A stretch of 64,000 bases of DNA. Source: Acanthacorydalis orientalis. Taxonomy: Eukaryota; Arthropoda; Insecta; Megaloptera; Corydalidae. Within the stretch, counting starts at the first letter, position 1, and every line of letters starts with the position of its first letter. The position numbers were made by a program, and so were the translations under genes. The notes under the pieces are model-generated. The model ran no database searches, was not told where the DNA came from, and was given only the letters and a program-made list of their open reading frames with translations. Shown piece after piece: positions 12,401 to 23,252 of this stretch. The stretch covers positions 34,398,439 to 34,462,438 of the forward strand of contig CM068322.1 of assembly GCA_034766995.1 (NCBI GenBank). Direction: 5' to 3'.

Positions 12401-15400
12401 AGAAAAAGTACTCAGGAAAAATTCTAAATATAATGTAAAAACTCAATGAGTTGCGGAATTTTTACACAATTTTACAAGAACTGAAATATGTGAAGCTGTT
12501 TGTCACCACACAAGACATTTTTGATTATGAAGCAAGATTCAAACGATCTATTTTCTCAGTTATTATTTTTTAAATACGATTAAAACCAGTGTTAAAAACG
12601 TGAATACTTGTTTGCAGATGATGTACATGATGAGAAGTCATCACATGTTAACCGATGTGATCTTGGAGGTTGGAAACGAACTGTTTCATGCGCATAAAGT
12701 TGTCCTTGCGGCTGCTAGTCCATATTTTAAGGTAATAAAACTCATTGAAATAAAAGTAGCCTCGAAAGTAAATAATTCCATCGTGCAAATCTAACTCGAT
12801 CACTGAACCCTTATACACAGGCTATGTTTACCGGCGGATTAAAAGAATCCGAAATGTCCAGAGTGAAACTGCAGGGTGTGTGTCCGACGATGATGGCGAA
12901 ACTTGTCGGTTTCATGTACACGGGACAGATAAGGGTCACGGAAGTGACCGTGTGCCAACTTTTACCCGCCGCCACTATGTTCCAGGTTCGTAACGATTAT
13001 TAAACACACTGAATACTGTAAATACGTATTGACAGAACGGACTCGTTGCAGATTTCAAATGTGATAGAAGCGTGTTGCGCTTTTTTGGAGAGACAGCTCG
13101 ATCCGGCGAACGCGATAGGCATTGCGAATTTCGCCGAACAGCACGGCTGTAACGATCTCAAGCAGAAAGCCAATCAGTTTATAGAAAGGCATTTCACGCA
13201 GGTAAAAAAGTGGACTTTCATCACTAGAAAATGTCCGGAGAATGTTTGAATGCTAATGAGAAAGATTCGATTGTAGATTTGTCAGGAAGAGGAGTTTCTT
13301 CAACTCAGTGCCATTCAGTTGATTTCGCTTATACGAAAAGACGAACTGAACGTTCAAGAAGAGAAAGAAGTGTATAACGCGGTTCTTAAATGGGTCAAGT
13401 ACGACGAAGAGAACAGGAATCCGAAAATGCAACATATTTTGTATGCCGTCCGGTGTCAGTTCCTCACGCCGAACTTCCTACAGGACCAGATGAAGAACTG
13501 CGACGTGCTGAAAAAAGTTCCAGCCTGCAGAGAGTATCTGGCGCAAATTTTTAAGGTGAACTTGCACAGAATTTGTCTTGGAATCCGCAGTTGTCACGAG
13601 TTTCCGAATGAAACTTGAATTTTCATTTTTCCAGGATTTAACTTTACACAAAAAGCCGATAGTAAAAGAAAGAATTCCGAACACGCCTAGGGTAATCTAC
13701 ATAGCCGGCGGCTATTTAAAACATTCATTAAATATTTTAGAAGGTTACAATGTCGATGACAAAACGTGGACTACTCTAGGAAAATTAACAATACCTAGAT
13801 CTGGATTGGGAGGTGCCTTTTTAAAGGTAATTGTTTCGGCGTCTCATTCGATTGTCGGTCGTTGTGAACGAGCTTTATTCGATTTTCAGGGCATGTTTTA
13901 CGCCGTCGGAGGAAGAAATAATTCGCCCGGCAGTAGCTATGATTCCGACTGGGTAGATAAGTACAACCCGCTTCAAGACCAATGGAGACCTTGTAGTCCT
14001 ATGTCAGTGCCGAGAAATCGAGTCGGGGTCGCTGTCATGGACGGTTTACTCTACGCGGTCGGAGGAAGCGCCGGAACGGAATACCACAATTCAGTAGAAT
14101 TGTAAGTTTCTCTTCTGATTGATATTCTTTAACATTTAAGCGACCGATATTTGAATGAACGGAGTTTATGTTTCTGTTCGTTTCCAGTTACGATCCGGAA
14201 GAGGACAGATGGACTAACGTGAAACCGATGCACACGAAACGATTAGGTGTCGGCGTAGCTGTTGTGAATCGACTTCTCTATGCGATCGGCGGTTTCGACG
14301 GCATCAACAGACTAAACACGGGCGAATGTTACCATCCCGAAAACGACGAATGGACAATGATAAGTTCGATGCAAACGATGAGAAGTGGAGCCGGCGTTGC
14401 GGCGATAAATCAATATGTTTATGTGGTCGGCGGTTACGATGGAACCCGACAACTCTGCACGGTCGAAAAATACGATACGGAGAAGGACACGTGGGAGTTC
14501 GTCGCCAGTATCAGAATAGCGAGGAGTGCTCTAAGTGTTTCAGTATTAGACGGAAAACTATATGCAATGGGTAAGTGTGTCGAAAAAAAAACACTAATAC
14601 TAGTCATGAACGTATCATAATAAATAATTGTGTAGATTAGATAAAAATAATTGATGAGTTGTGGAAAAAAACAGTTCTTTTTTAGTTCTATGTATTCTGT
14701 CTTCTAATTTTTATCGTTGCAAAGCAGAAAGCAAATATTTTTAATCTCAAAAGGATTATTTTAAATAATCCATTGAGATTAAAAATGTTTACATTGTTGT
14801 CATCCGCCTTTTTTATTATTCATGTCGATGAGTCGCTCATATTTGCAAGTCATAGGATAAAATGAAAGGCATTTTCTCCTACTATGAATTGGCTATATGC
14901 TTTTAAAGCTAATATTGTTTTAACTCTTTTATTTATCAACTCTGTACGTTTTTTCATAGCGCATAAGAAACTTTAATGATTAAAACAGTTCGTTTTCATT
15001 TTCAACTTAATGGCTTTTTAACATAATCATAGTAATGCCTTTTAATTGTATTCCATTAAAAGAGAAAAAAAAACATTTTAAAAGAAAATAGCTGTTTTCA
15101 AAAAGCCATTTTAAATAAAAAAGAATCTCTTGTACGGAATTCCTTGTAAGTGAATAACAAGTTCTTTGAGTAACAAGTCTGTTTGTATTAAAATTCATAT
15201 GTATTGTATAAAAAAATCAACACAGACATCTGCACGGTTTTTTTAAAAACTTTATTTTTCAGGAGGATACGACGGGCATGCATTTCTATCGATAGTAGAA
15301 GTATACGATCCGACTAAAAACGAATGGGAGGAAGGTCAGCCGTTAACTTCAGGTCGATCGGGCCACGCGAGCGCGGTCAGTTACCAGCACCAATGCCTGA

Positions 15401-15489
15401 TGCACTGCGATCAACCCCACGAATATTGCTCTAACGTTCCGGTGAGAAGAAACAGAACGGACGTATCCGGGCCGAGCAGGAAGAAATAG
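9491..15489 (+). CDS. Keap1: Keap1, BTB-BACK-Kelch substrate adaptor
   Basis: Keap1 is the Cul3 ubiquitin-ligase adaptor that holds CncC/Nrf2 for degradation in the cytoplasm and releases it under oxidative or electrophile stress. Nine coding exons join in frame: 9491-9703, 12618-12731, 12821-12985, 13052-13201, 13277-13555, 13635-13826, 13890-14101, 14188-14570, 15263-15489, giving 644 residues. Residues about 75-190 form the BTB domain, 195-300 the BACK domain (with [18 protein letters not shown]), and about 325-620 six Kelch blades marked by IAGG, AVGG, AVGG, AIGG, VVGG and AMGG. Cysteines matching human Cys273 and Cys288 are present ([17 protein letters not shown]), as are the ligand-binding arginines in PRNRVGV and RSGAGV. 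The position matching Cys151 is Thr, with a Cys two residues later. The exact start is uncertain because a splice acceptor abuts the ATG at 9491. Confidence 0.93.
9704..12617 (+). other. Intron of Keap1 with foldback fragments
   Basis: This 2.9-kb intron lies between the first two certain coding exons. It is very AT-rich. Foldback-family pieces are visible at about 10690-10890, 11340-11430 and 11500-11540. No gene is seen on either strand. Confidence 0.6.
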
Positions 15490-16842
15490 ATCACGACCGT
15501 CAGTAAAACTACGTAATTAATTTATAAATGTATAAATATAGATAACTGTTAAATATTATCGTAACGAATGTAATATCGAGAGAGAAAAAATGTAAAATTG
15601 TAATTTGTACCAATGCAAATGATGTATTTATATTTTATACAGTGATTTTTGTTAAATATTATTATTAAAACATGTATCATGTTTGAGAAGTTTGTATTTA
15701 TTTTTTCCTACAGTTTTATGAAATGTCGTTCGTCGTAGACGAGATGCTGTTTCTACAATTGTTCGAATACGTTTTCAAAGGTCGAATATCAGCCGTGTAA
15801 ATAATAAAAAAAATTCGATTGTCTTAAATAAAAAATAATTAAACTAAGAGCTGAAATCGATTGTTTTACGTTTATTAAATAACTTTGTCATATTATTCGT
15901 AAATTTTAGAACATTTTTCTTTATTTCAGACAGGTCCCTTCAGGTGAAAGATTAATATTAATTACATAATATATGTTTCTGATTATGAGACTTGAAGAAG
16001 TCCGCCAATGCAATTAAAATGGATTTTAACGTTGTTAAATTCTTTAAAAACAAATTATGACCAGAAATAAAACAAAACATGATGATAAATAAGACGAATT
16101 AGTAAAACAAAATGTTAATACATTAACCACAATAAAGGTTGACAAAAAAATAAGTTACCTAATTATTAACATAACTTAAAGGAAATTTTTTATCATAAAA
16201 ATGATGATAGGCATATAATTTATTAATTATTCCTACCTTTTTCTCCACTGTCGTCTTTTTTCATGTTTTTTTTCCATACAAACACAACACTACAAAATTC
16301 AAAACCCAACTGAAACAAAAGTTCGTAATTTGTAATGGTGCTGGGTTGCAGATTACTTTATTAAAGCTTTTACAGGCGGGAGATTTAAAAAAAATGTAAA
16401 AAATTTTTTCAGTATTCGTATATATTGTGATTTTTATATTCAAATAACTTTTCTTAAGAGCTGTGTTTAAAACTTTTAGATATTTAAGTTATAGTACATA
16501 GATATGTAGATTATTCAAATTTATTCTTAACTATTGTGTATTAAAGTATAGAAATTTCAATGTTGCTTATTTCATTATTGTCTTTCAAAATTTGTGCTGG
16601 TGAAGTTCTGTCCCCTGTTTTGAATAAAATTTCAAAAGAATAATCTTTGAAACAGGGAATGTTTTAGAGAATGTTTTTTAATAGTTGTTGTAGAGATATC
16701 CCCCATATTTTCAAATTGGCACAATAATATTCATATTTAAATAAGAAGTTTTATATTTCGTTTCAAATTTACATTTGTCGATCATAAAATAGCACCTAGT
16801 ACCAAATTAGAATTTTATAGAATTTTTTAGGACCTCTATATT

Positions 16843-16876
<34 letters not shown>

Positions 16877-17109
16877 GGTTAAGTTGATTGGACACATAGA
16901 TACTTTAAAATAAAGGAAGTAGAATAATAAAAATTAAATTTTACAAAAACATTTATAGTTACATACAAAATATAATTTATTTAATTAATTTAGTATGTAT
17001 CAGCCCATTGACCTTAATTTATCTTTTAATTTTGATTTGTCTCATTTTTTAGAATTGTCTGTTGTAATATCTTAATTCTAACTTCATACTTTGTAGTTAA
17101 TATCGATAA
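15490..17109 (+). other. Keap1 3' UTR and intergenic AT-rich DNA
   Basis: Possible poly(A) signals for Keap1 are ATTAAA near 15664 and AATAAA at 15803-15808. A (TA)n array lies at about 16846-16872. Nothing else coding is seen before the kinase pseudogene. Confidence 0.5.
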
Positions 17110-17112
17110 AAC

Positions 17113-17995
17113 TTAATCAACGTTTAGTCTAAGCCTAGGATTTTTTATTATTAGCTGACCAATTATACGAGCTATGCTTGGATGTTCAATAGAAACATGT
17201 GCAGGTAGTCGACCACATCGTAACTCATTTATTTGTTGAACACGTTCCATATTTGTAGTGAAGGATTCTAATTTAGTAAAACTATTCCTAGACTGTACAT
17301 GTCGTTGTAAGAAAAATACATGCATATGTGTGTATTTTACACAAATACTTTCTGTGCGATACATTTGTGATTTTTATTATTTTTGTCTATTAATTTAATT
17401 ATTGTCCATGAACTTAATTTAACATCACAATGGCCTTTTAGTTGTTCTGGTGCTACGTTTAACTGGATACCACTAGATACATTATAATGTGGTTTTCTTT
17501 TAGGTTCTATCCAAGCAGCTTTATATTGTACTATATTTGGATGATTTAGACTAGCAAATGTTTTCACTTCATTCAAGTGACTTGTTACAGATTTAATGTT
17601 TTCAGAACCAAGAATAATTTTCTTAATAGCATATTCCGAACCAACAAATCAATTCTTACATTTAAATACACTTCCGAAACCTCTACTACCTATAAATTCT
17701 CTTTTATACCTCGACCATCCGGATTTAATATCATGTGCAGTTAATTCAGGCTGAATTTGAGTTGAAAAGTCAGTTCTCTTACAATCTCAACTAACCGATA
17801 AAAAGCTTTTTGATACTAGCTTAGCATTACAGAAAATTCTTCCATAGAAAAACTTTCATCGATCAATTTCATATCAAATAATTTTTCACATATGATATTG
17901 TAAAGCTTTGTAGTTCTTATATTATTTGATTCTAGAAACGTACACAACTTTTGCATTAATGATTCTGTTAACAAACTGAGAGAAATCGATGTGGT
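17113..17995 (-). pseudogene. Decayed HRI-type eIF2alpha kinase
   Basis: Read on the minus strand this is a broken copy of heme-regulated eIF2alpha kinase (HRI, EIF2AK1). In order one finds: an HRI-like N-terminal helix region (LLTESLMQKLC, about 17970-17850) with a stop near 17820; a frameshift; the glycine loop GSRGFGSVFK followed by a stop; the catalytic-lysine segment YAIKKI; LNEVKTFASLNHPNIVQYKAAW; then a jump to VAPEQLKGHCDVK, the APE region; and, after another stop, a C-terminal segment with ERVQQINELRCGRLP. The whole catalytic loop and DFG region is missing. No introns separate conserved blocks, so it may be a retrocopy with a later deletion. It cannot encode an active kinase. Confidence 0.75.
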
Positions 17996-18505
17996 AATGG
18001 TTCAGTTTAAGGGATTTCGTTGAAACGCACTTTAAAAATTCTAATTTTTTGCTAAATTGATTGATTACAGTGTAAAACGTGATTTTAAATCGGGGGAGCA
18101 AGCATTTTACAATAAACAATATTAAAAAACAATAAGAAAAGTGCTCGAGCGGCCTGCCGCGCGGATAATGACAGCGCGTGTCAAACGAATGCCTGGTTCC
18201 AGTAAGATTTTTTCGCGAAATTTTTCGCTTATAAATCTAGAAAAATATGTTGTCGAAGTGAATATTTACTACTTTTACCAGTATTTGTTCAATTAAAAGG
18301 CAGTATGTGACATAAAAAAGGCCATTTTTGCGCTACCCAACTTATTTCACTCGGGCACTTTTTTTTATTGTTTTTCATATTGTTGATTGCAAAATCATTG
18401 CTCCCTGACTTAAAATCACGTTTTACATTGTGATCAATCAATTTAACAAAAAATTAGAATTTTCGAAGTGCGCTTTAACAAAATCCCTTAAACTGAACCA
18501 TTACC
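17993..18505. repeat. Inverted duplication with 158-bp arms
   Basis: The left arm (17993-18151) and right arm (18349-18505) are reverse complements at roughly 90% by eye, around a 197-bp centre that is partly GC-rich (GGCCTGCCGCGCGG near 18151). The arm outer ends read GGTAATGG/CCATTACC and the inner ends GTGCTCGAG/CTCGGGCAC. The left arm runs into the 5' end of the HRI pseudogene; the right arm leads towards GTF3C5. Confidence 0.8.
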
Positions 18506-18510
18506 TCACT

Positions 18511-18597
18511 TTTTATGTTGTAAACAATCAATTTAGCTGAAAGTTAGAATTTTTAAAGTGCGTTTTAACAGAAGCCCTTAAACTGAATCATTACCAT
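18511..18597 (+). repeat. Third, direct copy of the outer arm unit
   Basis: These roughly 87 bases repeat the outer half of the right arm in the same direction (CAATCAATTTAG...GTTAGAATTTTTAAAGTGCG...CTTAAACTGAATCATTACC). The copy ends about 42 bp before the GTF3C5 start codon, so it lies in that gene's proximal promoter or 5' UTR. Confidence 0.7.
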
Positions 18598-18638
18598 TAA
18601 ATGTACTTATCTAGAAAACAATTAAAATTCCATAAATA

Positions 18639-20336
18639 ATGCCTGTAGAACATAATTTCAATAGAAGGTTTATAGCTGTTGAGTATCCAGGAGTGGTTGA
18701 AAATGTTGATAAAATGATAGATACGTTAGGAGGAATTGAGAATATCTCGACAGTAAGTTAGAAATGTCATAAACTTAAGCGTATTTATATCCGTTTACTA
18801 ACTCCACCAGGCATGCTGTACTCCAAATCGACGTCTAGAATTAAGGTTTCGACCGAACGACTTGTACTGTAAACCCGCTTGTGCAGATAGGCACAACGCG
18901 GCAGCATTTTTGTTAAAAGTACGAATCAAGAAGATTAAAAAAGATATCAACGTACCGAGTACTTCCAAAGACTCAGACGATACGCATATAGTATCTTCGG
19001 TGAAAGTTTTAGGTTTCGTCGATACCGTTTATAAATTTACATGTACGTGTAAAGCGACGTACAGTTAAATCTATAAAATTGAATAGTTCCCTGTGATTTT
19101 CAGTTTTTGCCGATTGAATCGAAGCCGAATGGTGATCTCGTAAATCTTTACAGTAAACTTTTACCCGAAGGACTTCCCGACGCTTCCTGGCTAGAGTACG
19201 TATTAAAATAGAGATTTTTCTTGAAAAGACCTATAACAAGAGTTATATTAGTGAAACAGACATATCCTATTTTTTCCCGCCGGCGACGTTTTCCCGAATG
19301 GATACGGTCGAAGGGTACATGTTCCGTAAAGAAAACGCAGTAGATCCTCATTCGTATCAGAATATCATCGGTCGAACGAGAAGAAGACGCTCGGCTTGGG
19401 GTTGTTTTGCAAATATATCGGATAAACAGTTGCCCGATAAACCTCGCAAAAACGCTGTGAATTTGGTTAAAGTTAGATTATTGCACGACACGTACGTTAA
19501 TACGGTACGGAAGGTTTGTATCGAGCGAGACGTCGAAGAATTCAAAATATAAAATGTAAGTCATAATACGCTTTCAGTTATTCGAAGAACGTCCTATTTG
19601 GTCTCGAAACGCGCTCTTGTGCGTTACGAAATTCCGGTTAGAACACATGAAGTATATTTTACCGATCGTCGCTTATTATTTCGTCAACGGTCCTTGGAGG
19701 GTCACTTGGGTTCGATTCGGTTACGATCCGAGGAAGGATCCGTCGAGCCGAAAATACCAAACGCTCGATTATAGACTTCGAATGGACGTTAGTTTGAGAA
19801 AGCTGGTGACTCCGAAACGATGTCATAGTAAATATCTATTACCTTATAAATGTAGCCACTCGAGTAAACCGAAAACAGCAGTGATCAATAAAAATACATT
19901 TAACGAACCGCAAAAGACTAGTGAAAGACAAGCAGTCTACAATGAAGATATTTATATTTTTAAACCAGGGACAATACCGCCTACAAGACAAATGTTTTAT
20001 CAGGTACATACACAGATGACATTTCAATTACAAAAGTACTCTTCGGAGGTAAAAATTTAACTGTCTGTTTTATTTCAGTACTGTGATATTCACGTTGATG
20101 AAATACAAGAAATGCTGGCAAGGTTACCAGGCCTCGGGCCAGATGCAGTTTACCACGAGAGACACGGATGGATGCCGCAAGGAATGGAGGACCGTTTTAG
20201 AGAAATCATCAACGAGTTTGTTAAAAAAGCTCTCGAAGAAAGAGAGAAAAAGCCTTCGACATCGAAGTCGATCTGTGCGGAAAACGACGTTTCTGAAGGC
20301 GACGAAGACGATGATCCCGATTGGGAAGATGTGTGA
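18639..20336 (+). CDS. GTF3C5: General transcription factor 3C subunit 5 (TFIIIC)
   Basis: This is a subunit of TFIIIC, which binds the A/B boxes of tRNA and related genes and recruits TFIIIB and RNA polymerase III in the nucleus. Six exons join in frame: 18639-18752, 18811-19042, 19087-19195, 19252-19513, 19578-20003, 20079-20336, giving 466 residues (human protein about 519). Hallmarks in order: AVEYPGVVENVDKMIDTLGG near the N-terminus, LELRFRPND, PATFSRMDTVEGY, ERPIWSRNAL, NGPWRVTWVRFGYDPRKDP, PPTRQMFYQ, and an acidic C-terminal tail (EGDEDDDPDWEDV). Internal splice sites near 19042/19087 and 19195/19252 were chosen because they keep the frame and restore family spacing. AATAAA is at 20400-20405. 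The gene runs towards TFIIB. Confidence 0.9.
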
Positions 20337-21110
20337 ATTCAGGAATTATCTCATATATATATGTAAAACGACAATACGTTATTATAATTGTATGTATTTA
20401 ATAAATACGCTTTAATACAAAATAGTATACCTTTTTATTATAATTTATTCTGCACCATCAACAACTTACTTTTAAAGTATTAGTTAAAAATGAATCATCT
20501 TTCATTTTCAATAGTTTTTTGTATAGTTGAATACATTTTAAGTAAAAAAAGTTGTTTTGTAAAGAGATTTGTTTCATTGATTATCAATATTAAGAACCAT
20601 AAATTTCAAGTTTTAGAAAAAAATCTGATTATTAATATATAATCAAAAATATATTAATAACTCTTGTACTGCAATTTATTTCACTTTATACAGAGTTTAG
20701 CCCGTGTTCTATTATTATTATTAAAAGAGATCATTTGTTTTCAACTAATTTATTAATCATGATACCCTAACTAGAGTGATGTGCACTTTGCACTTGTCTT
20801 TAATACATTTGTGATAAAAAAATTATATTAACGTTACTCTGCAGGAATAAAAAATATTAAATTATATAAAACTATATATAATATGTACCTAATCAACATC
20901 GTTCAGCCTCATCGAGAACAGTCTACAAACACTAGTTCATTCGAAATAAATTTTCAGTACTTTAAACAACTATAATAAATGCCTCTTTTCAGTATTAATA
21001 TTCAATATATACTTTCTAAAAATATTTGTACAATCGAAATAAACGACCGAATTTAGAAAAAAAGCACGAATAAAACAAACGTATCGCCCGCGGACCGTCC
21101 GATCGCAGGA
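20337..21110. other. Shared 3' region of convergent GTF3C5 and TFIIB
   Basis: This 774-bp interval separates two converging stop codons. A plus-strand AATAAA lies at 20400-20405, and minus-strand signals (TTTATT on plus) near 20749-20754 and 20665, so the two 3' UTRs may approach closely. No gene is seen. Confidence 0.5.
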
Positions 21111-22214
21111 CTACATCTGAGGTAACTGTTCGATCGGAGTGATGAATTTGAAGTCTTCCGGAAACAATTTGATAGCGTGAGGATACATCAATTTGTAAGA
21201 CTGCCGTATAGTGACGTCGGCGACGCCGGCGATATCGCCGATTTCTTTCTGACTACGTTTTTCTTCGGAGGCCTGCGACGCCATGTAGATAGCCGCCGCC
21301 GCGACCGATATAGGCGATCGACCGGGCACGATATCCATTTCGACCGCTCTGCGTGCGATATGAGTAGCCGCCCTCTGTACCATGTTCGGTAACGTGAGAT
21401 TCGAACAGAACCGAGACATGAAATCGCCGGTCGTGATCAGATCGACGGACGTCTCGAGAGCTTTCAGAATCAATTTGAAACATCGTCCTATTTCTTTCTT
21501 ACTGATCTTACTCACCGCGCATATTTCTTTGAAAGTACGCGGCACGCCTTCTTGTCTACAAGCTATGTACAGACAGGCCGACGCGATCGCATCGTTCGAG
21601 CGTCCTTTCAAGTTTTTACCGTCGTGCACTTGCTTGAACAGGTTGTTCGCTCTGTCTACGATCGTTCTCGGCAGATTTATCCTGTCGGCCATCGAGTTTA
21701 TTTCTTTGAAAGCGTTTATCAACGCTCTGTCCGAGCTCGTCATCGTTCGCCGGTTCTGATATTTCGCGACGCCGAAACCGTCGAACGACGCGTCGCCTCT
21801 CCCGGGTCCTATCATCGTCGATAAGTCTGACCCATTGAGTAGAGGATTTTCTGGACCGCCGACACGAGAAGGATCGACACCTGATTTCTCATTGCTGAAC
21901 GTTCGCCACTCAGATCCGACATCTATAACTCTAAAGAGATCATTGTTCGTACGAAAACATTTTCGAATTTCGATTAAACACGAACCTGTCACCTACAACC
22001 AATCCGCACTCTGAACAAATTTGATCTCCCGCTCGGTAATCTTCTATAAGAGGCGCATCTGGATGTGCATAGCAACATATTTTGTTACTTTCAAACCTTG
22101 CAAACGCAGACAAAATGTTAGCGAAAGTACACGAACAATTTCAATAATCAAATTGTTTTAAACGCGTTACTTTTATACACAAAAATAATTGGCTTACCTT
22201 GACGTGCTCGCCAT
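21111..22214 (-). CDS. TFIIB: Transcription initiation factor IIB
   Basis: TFIIB bridges TBP-bound promoter DNA and RNA polymerase II and helps set the start site. Three exons on the minus strand join in frame: 22214-22198, 22096-21986, 21930-21111, giving 315 residues (human 316). The start is MASTSR. A zinc ribbon follows, with C-x2-H (CYAH) and C-x2-C (CSEC) plus [12 protein letters not shown]; then the B-reader ([14 protein letters not shown]), [13 protein letters not shown], the linker [13 protein letters not shown], and two cyclin repeats containing [18 protein letters not shown] and [17 protein letters not shown]. It ends [11 protein letters not shown]. Intron 2 is only 55 nt; a frame reading through it gives a false start. 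The coding GC content is well above the surroundings. Confidence 0.96.
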
Positions 22215-23181
22215 GTTACTACACTTTACAAATGAAAATAATTTTTATTACCAACTTAACAATTCACAACACTTAAACCATGCTATGTTTTACATACTCT
22301 AAGAGTTTAGCACACATATGTCGTTATGCAATAATCAGACAAACAACAATGCATAAACTAGAATATTGGCGGGACTTTCCGAGACCCATAAACAAAAATC
22401 GATATTAAATAAAATACGCAATACTCATAAAAATCAACTACGTCGACACAATAATCAACGACTTATCAAATCATCCTGAAAATCATAACGATTTTTTTTT
22501 TAAATATAAAAAATCAAACAATATATACACCGCATAATAAAACGAACTTTAAAAAAGAAATTAATTCGATTAAAAATATAGAAAGATAAAACTTATTCGC
22601 ATTTTCATGGCGATTTCATCATTCTCAAAATGTTAAAGTAACAGATAAAACCAAACAGGCTTTTCTACAAATGATTTTTGTCACCGCACAGACCACAAAC
22701 ATTTTTCTAGTTAAAAATCTTCAATAAGTTATTATCGATCAGATTTTTCTGTACCTTGGTGCTCTGTATATGATAGCATCACCATCCAAATACATATAAG
22801 CAACAATCAAAAATGAACTATTGTCATTTATTGAACATTTCTGATCAGAAAAACATTTGCGATTTGTGGACTGAGCGAAGAATTCATTTATGAATCTGAA
22901 TTTAAACACACACCAAAAAATGTATATTATTTATATTAAAAAAAAATCCGTGAAAACTTATCAGAATCAAAGCAAACACATTGAAATCTTAGAGATTAAC
23001 TAAAAAAAACTTATAATTGTTTATTCTACAAGATAAGTACACTACAACGAAAATCTTATTTTAAGATTTAATATCCTTATTGTTTGTTTGATATAAATGT
23101 CTTTGGGTACGTCGTATAACATTTTATTTGCTGAACCTCATTTTAACAATATACAATTTTAAATTATATGGTACTTGTTTA

Positions 23182-23252
<71 letters not shown>

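Noticed and set aside
21931..21992. Start codon at 21992 giving a 293-residue TFIIB
   Set aside because: The first 21 or so residues are intron and exon 2 tail; splicing from 22096-21986 to 21930 restores the zinc ribbon and the family length.
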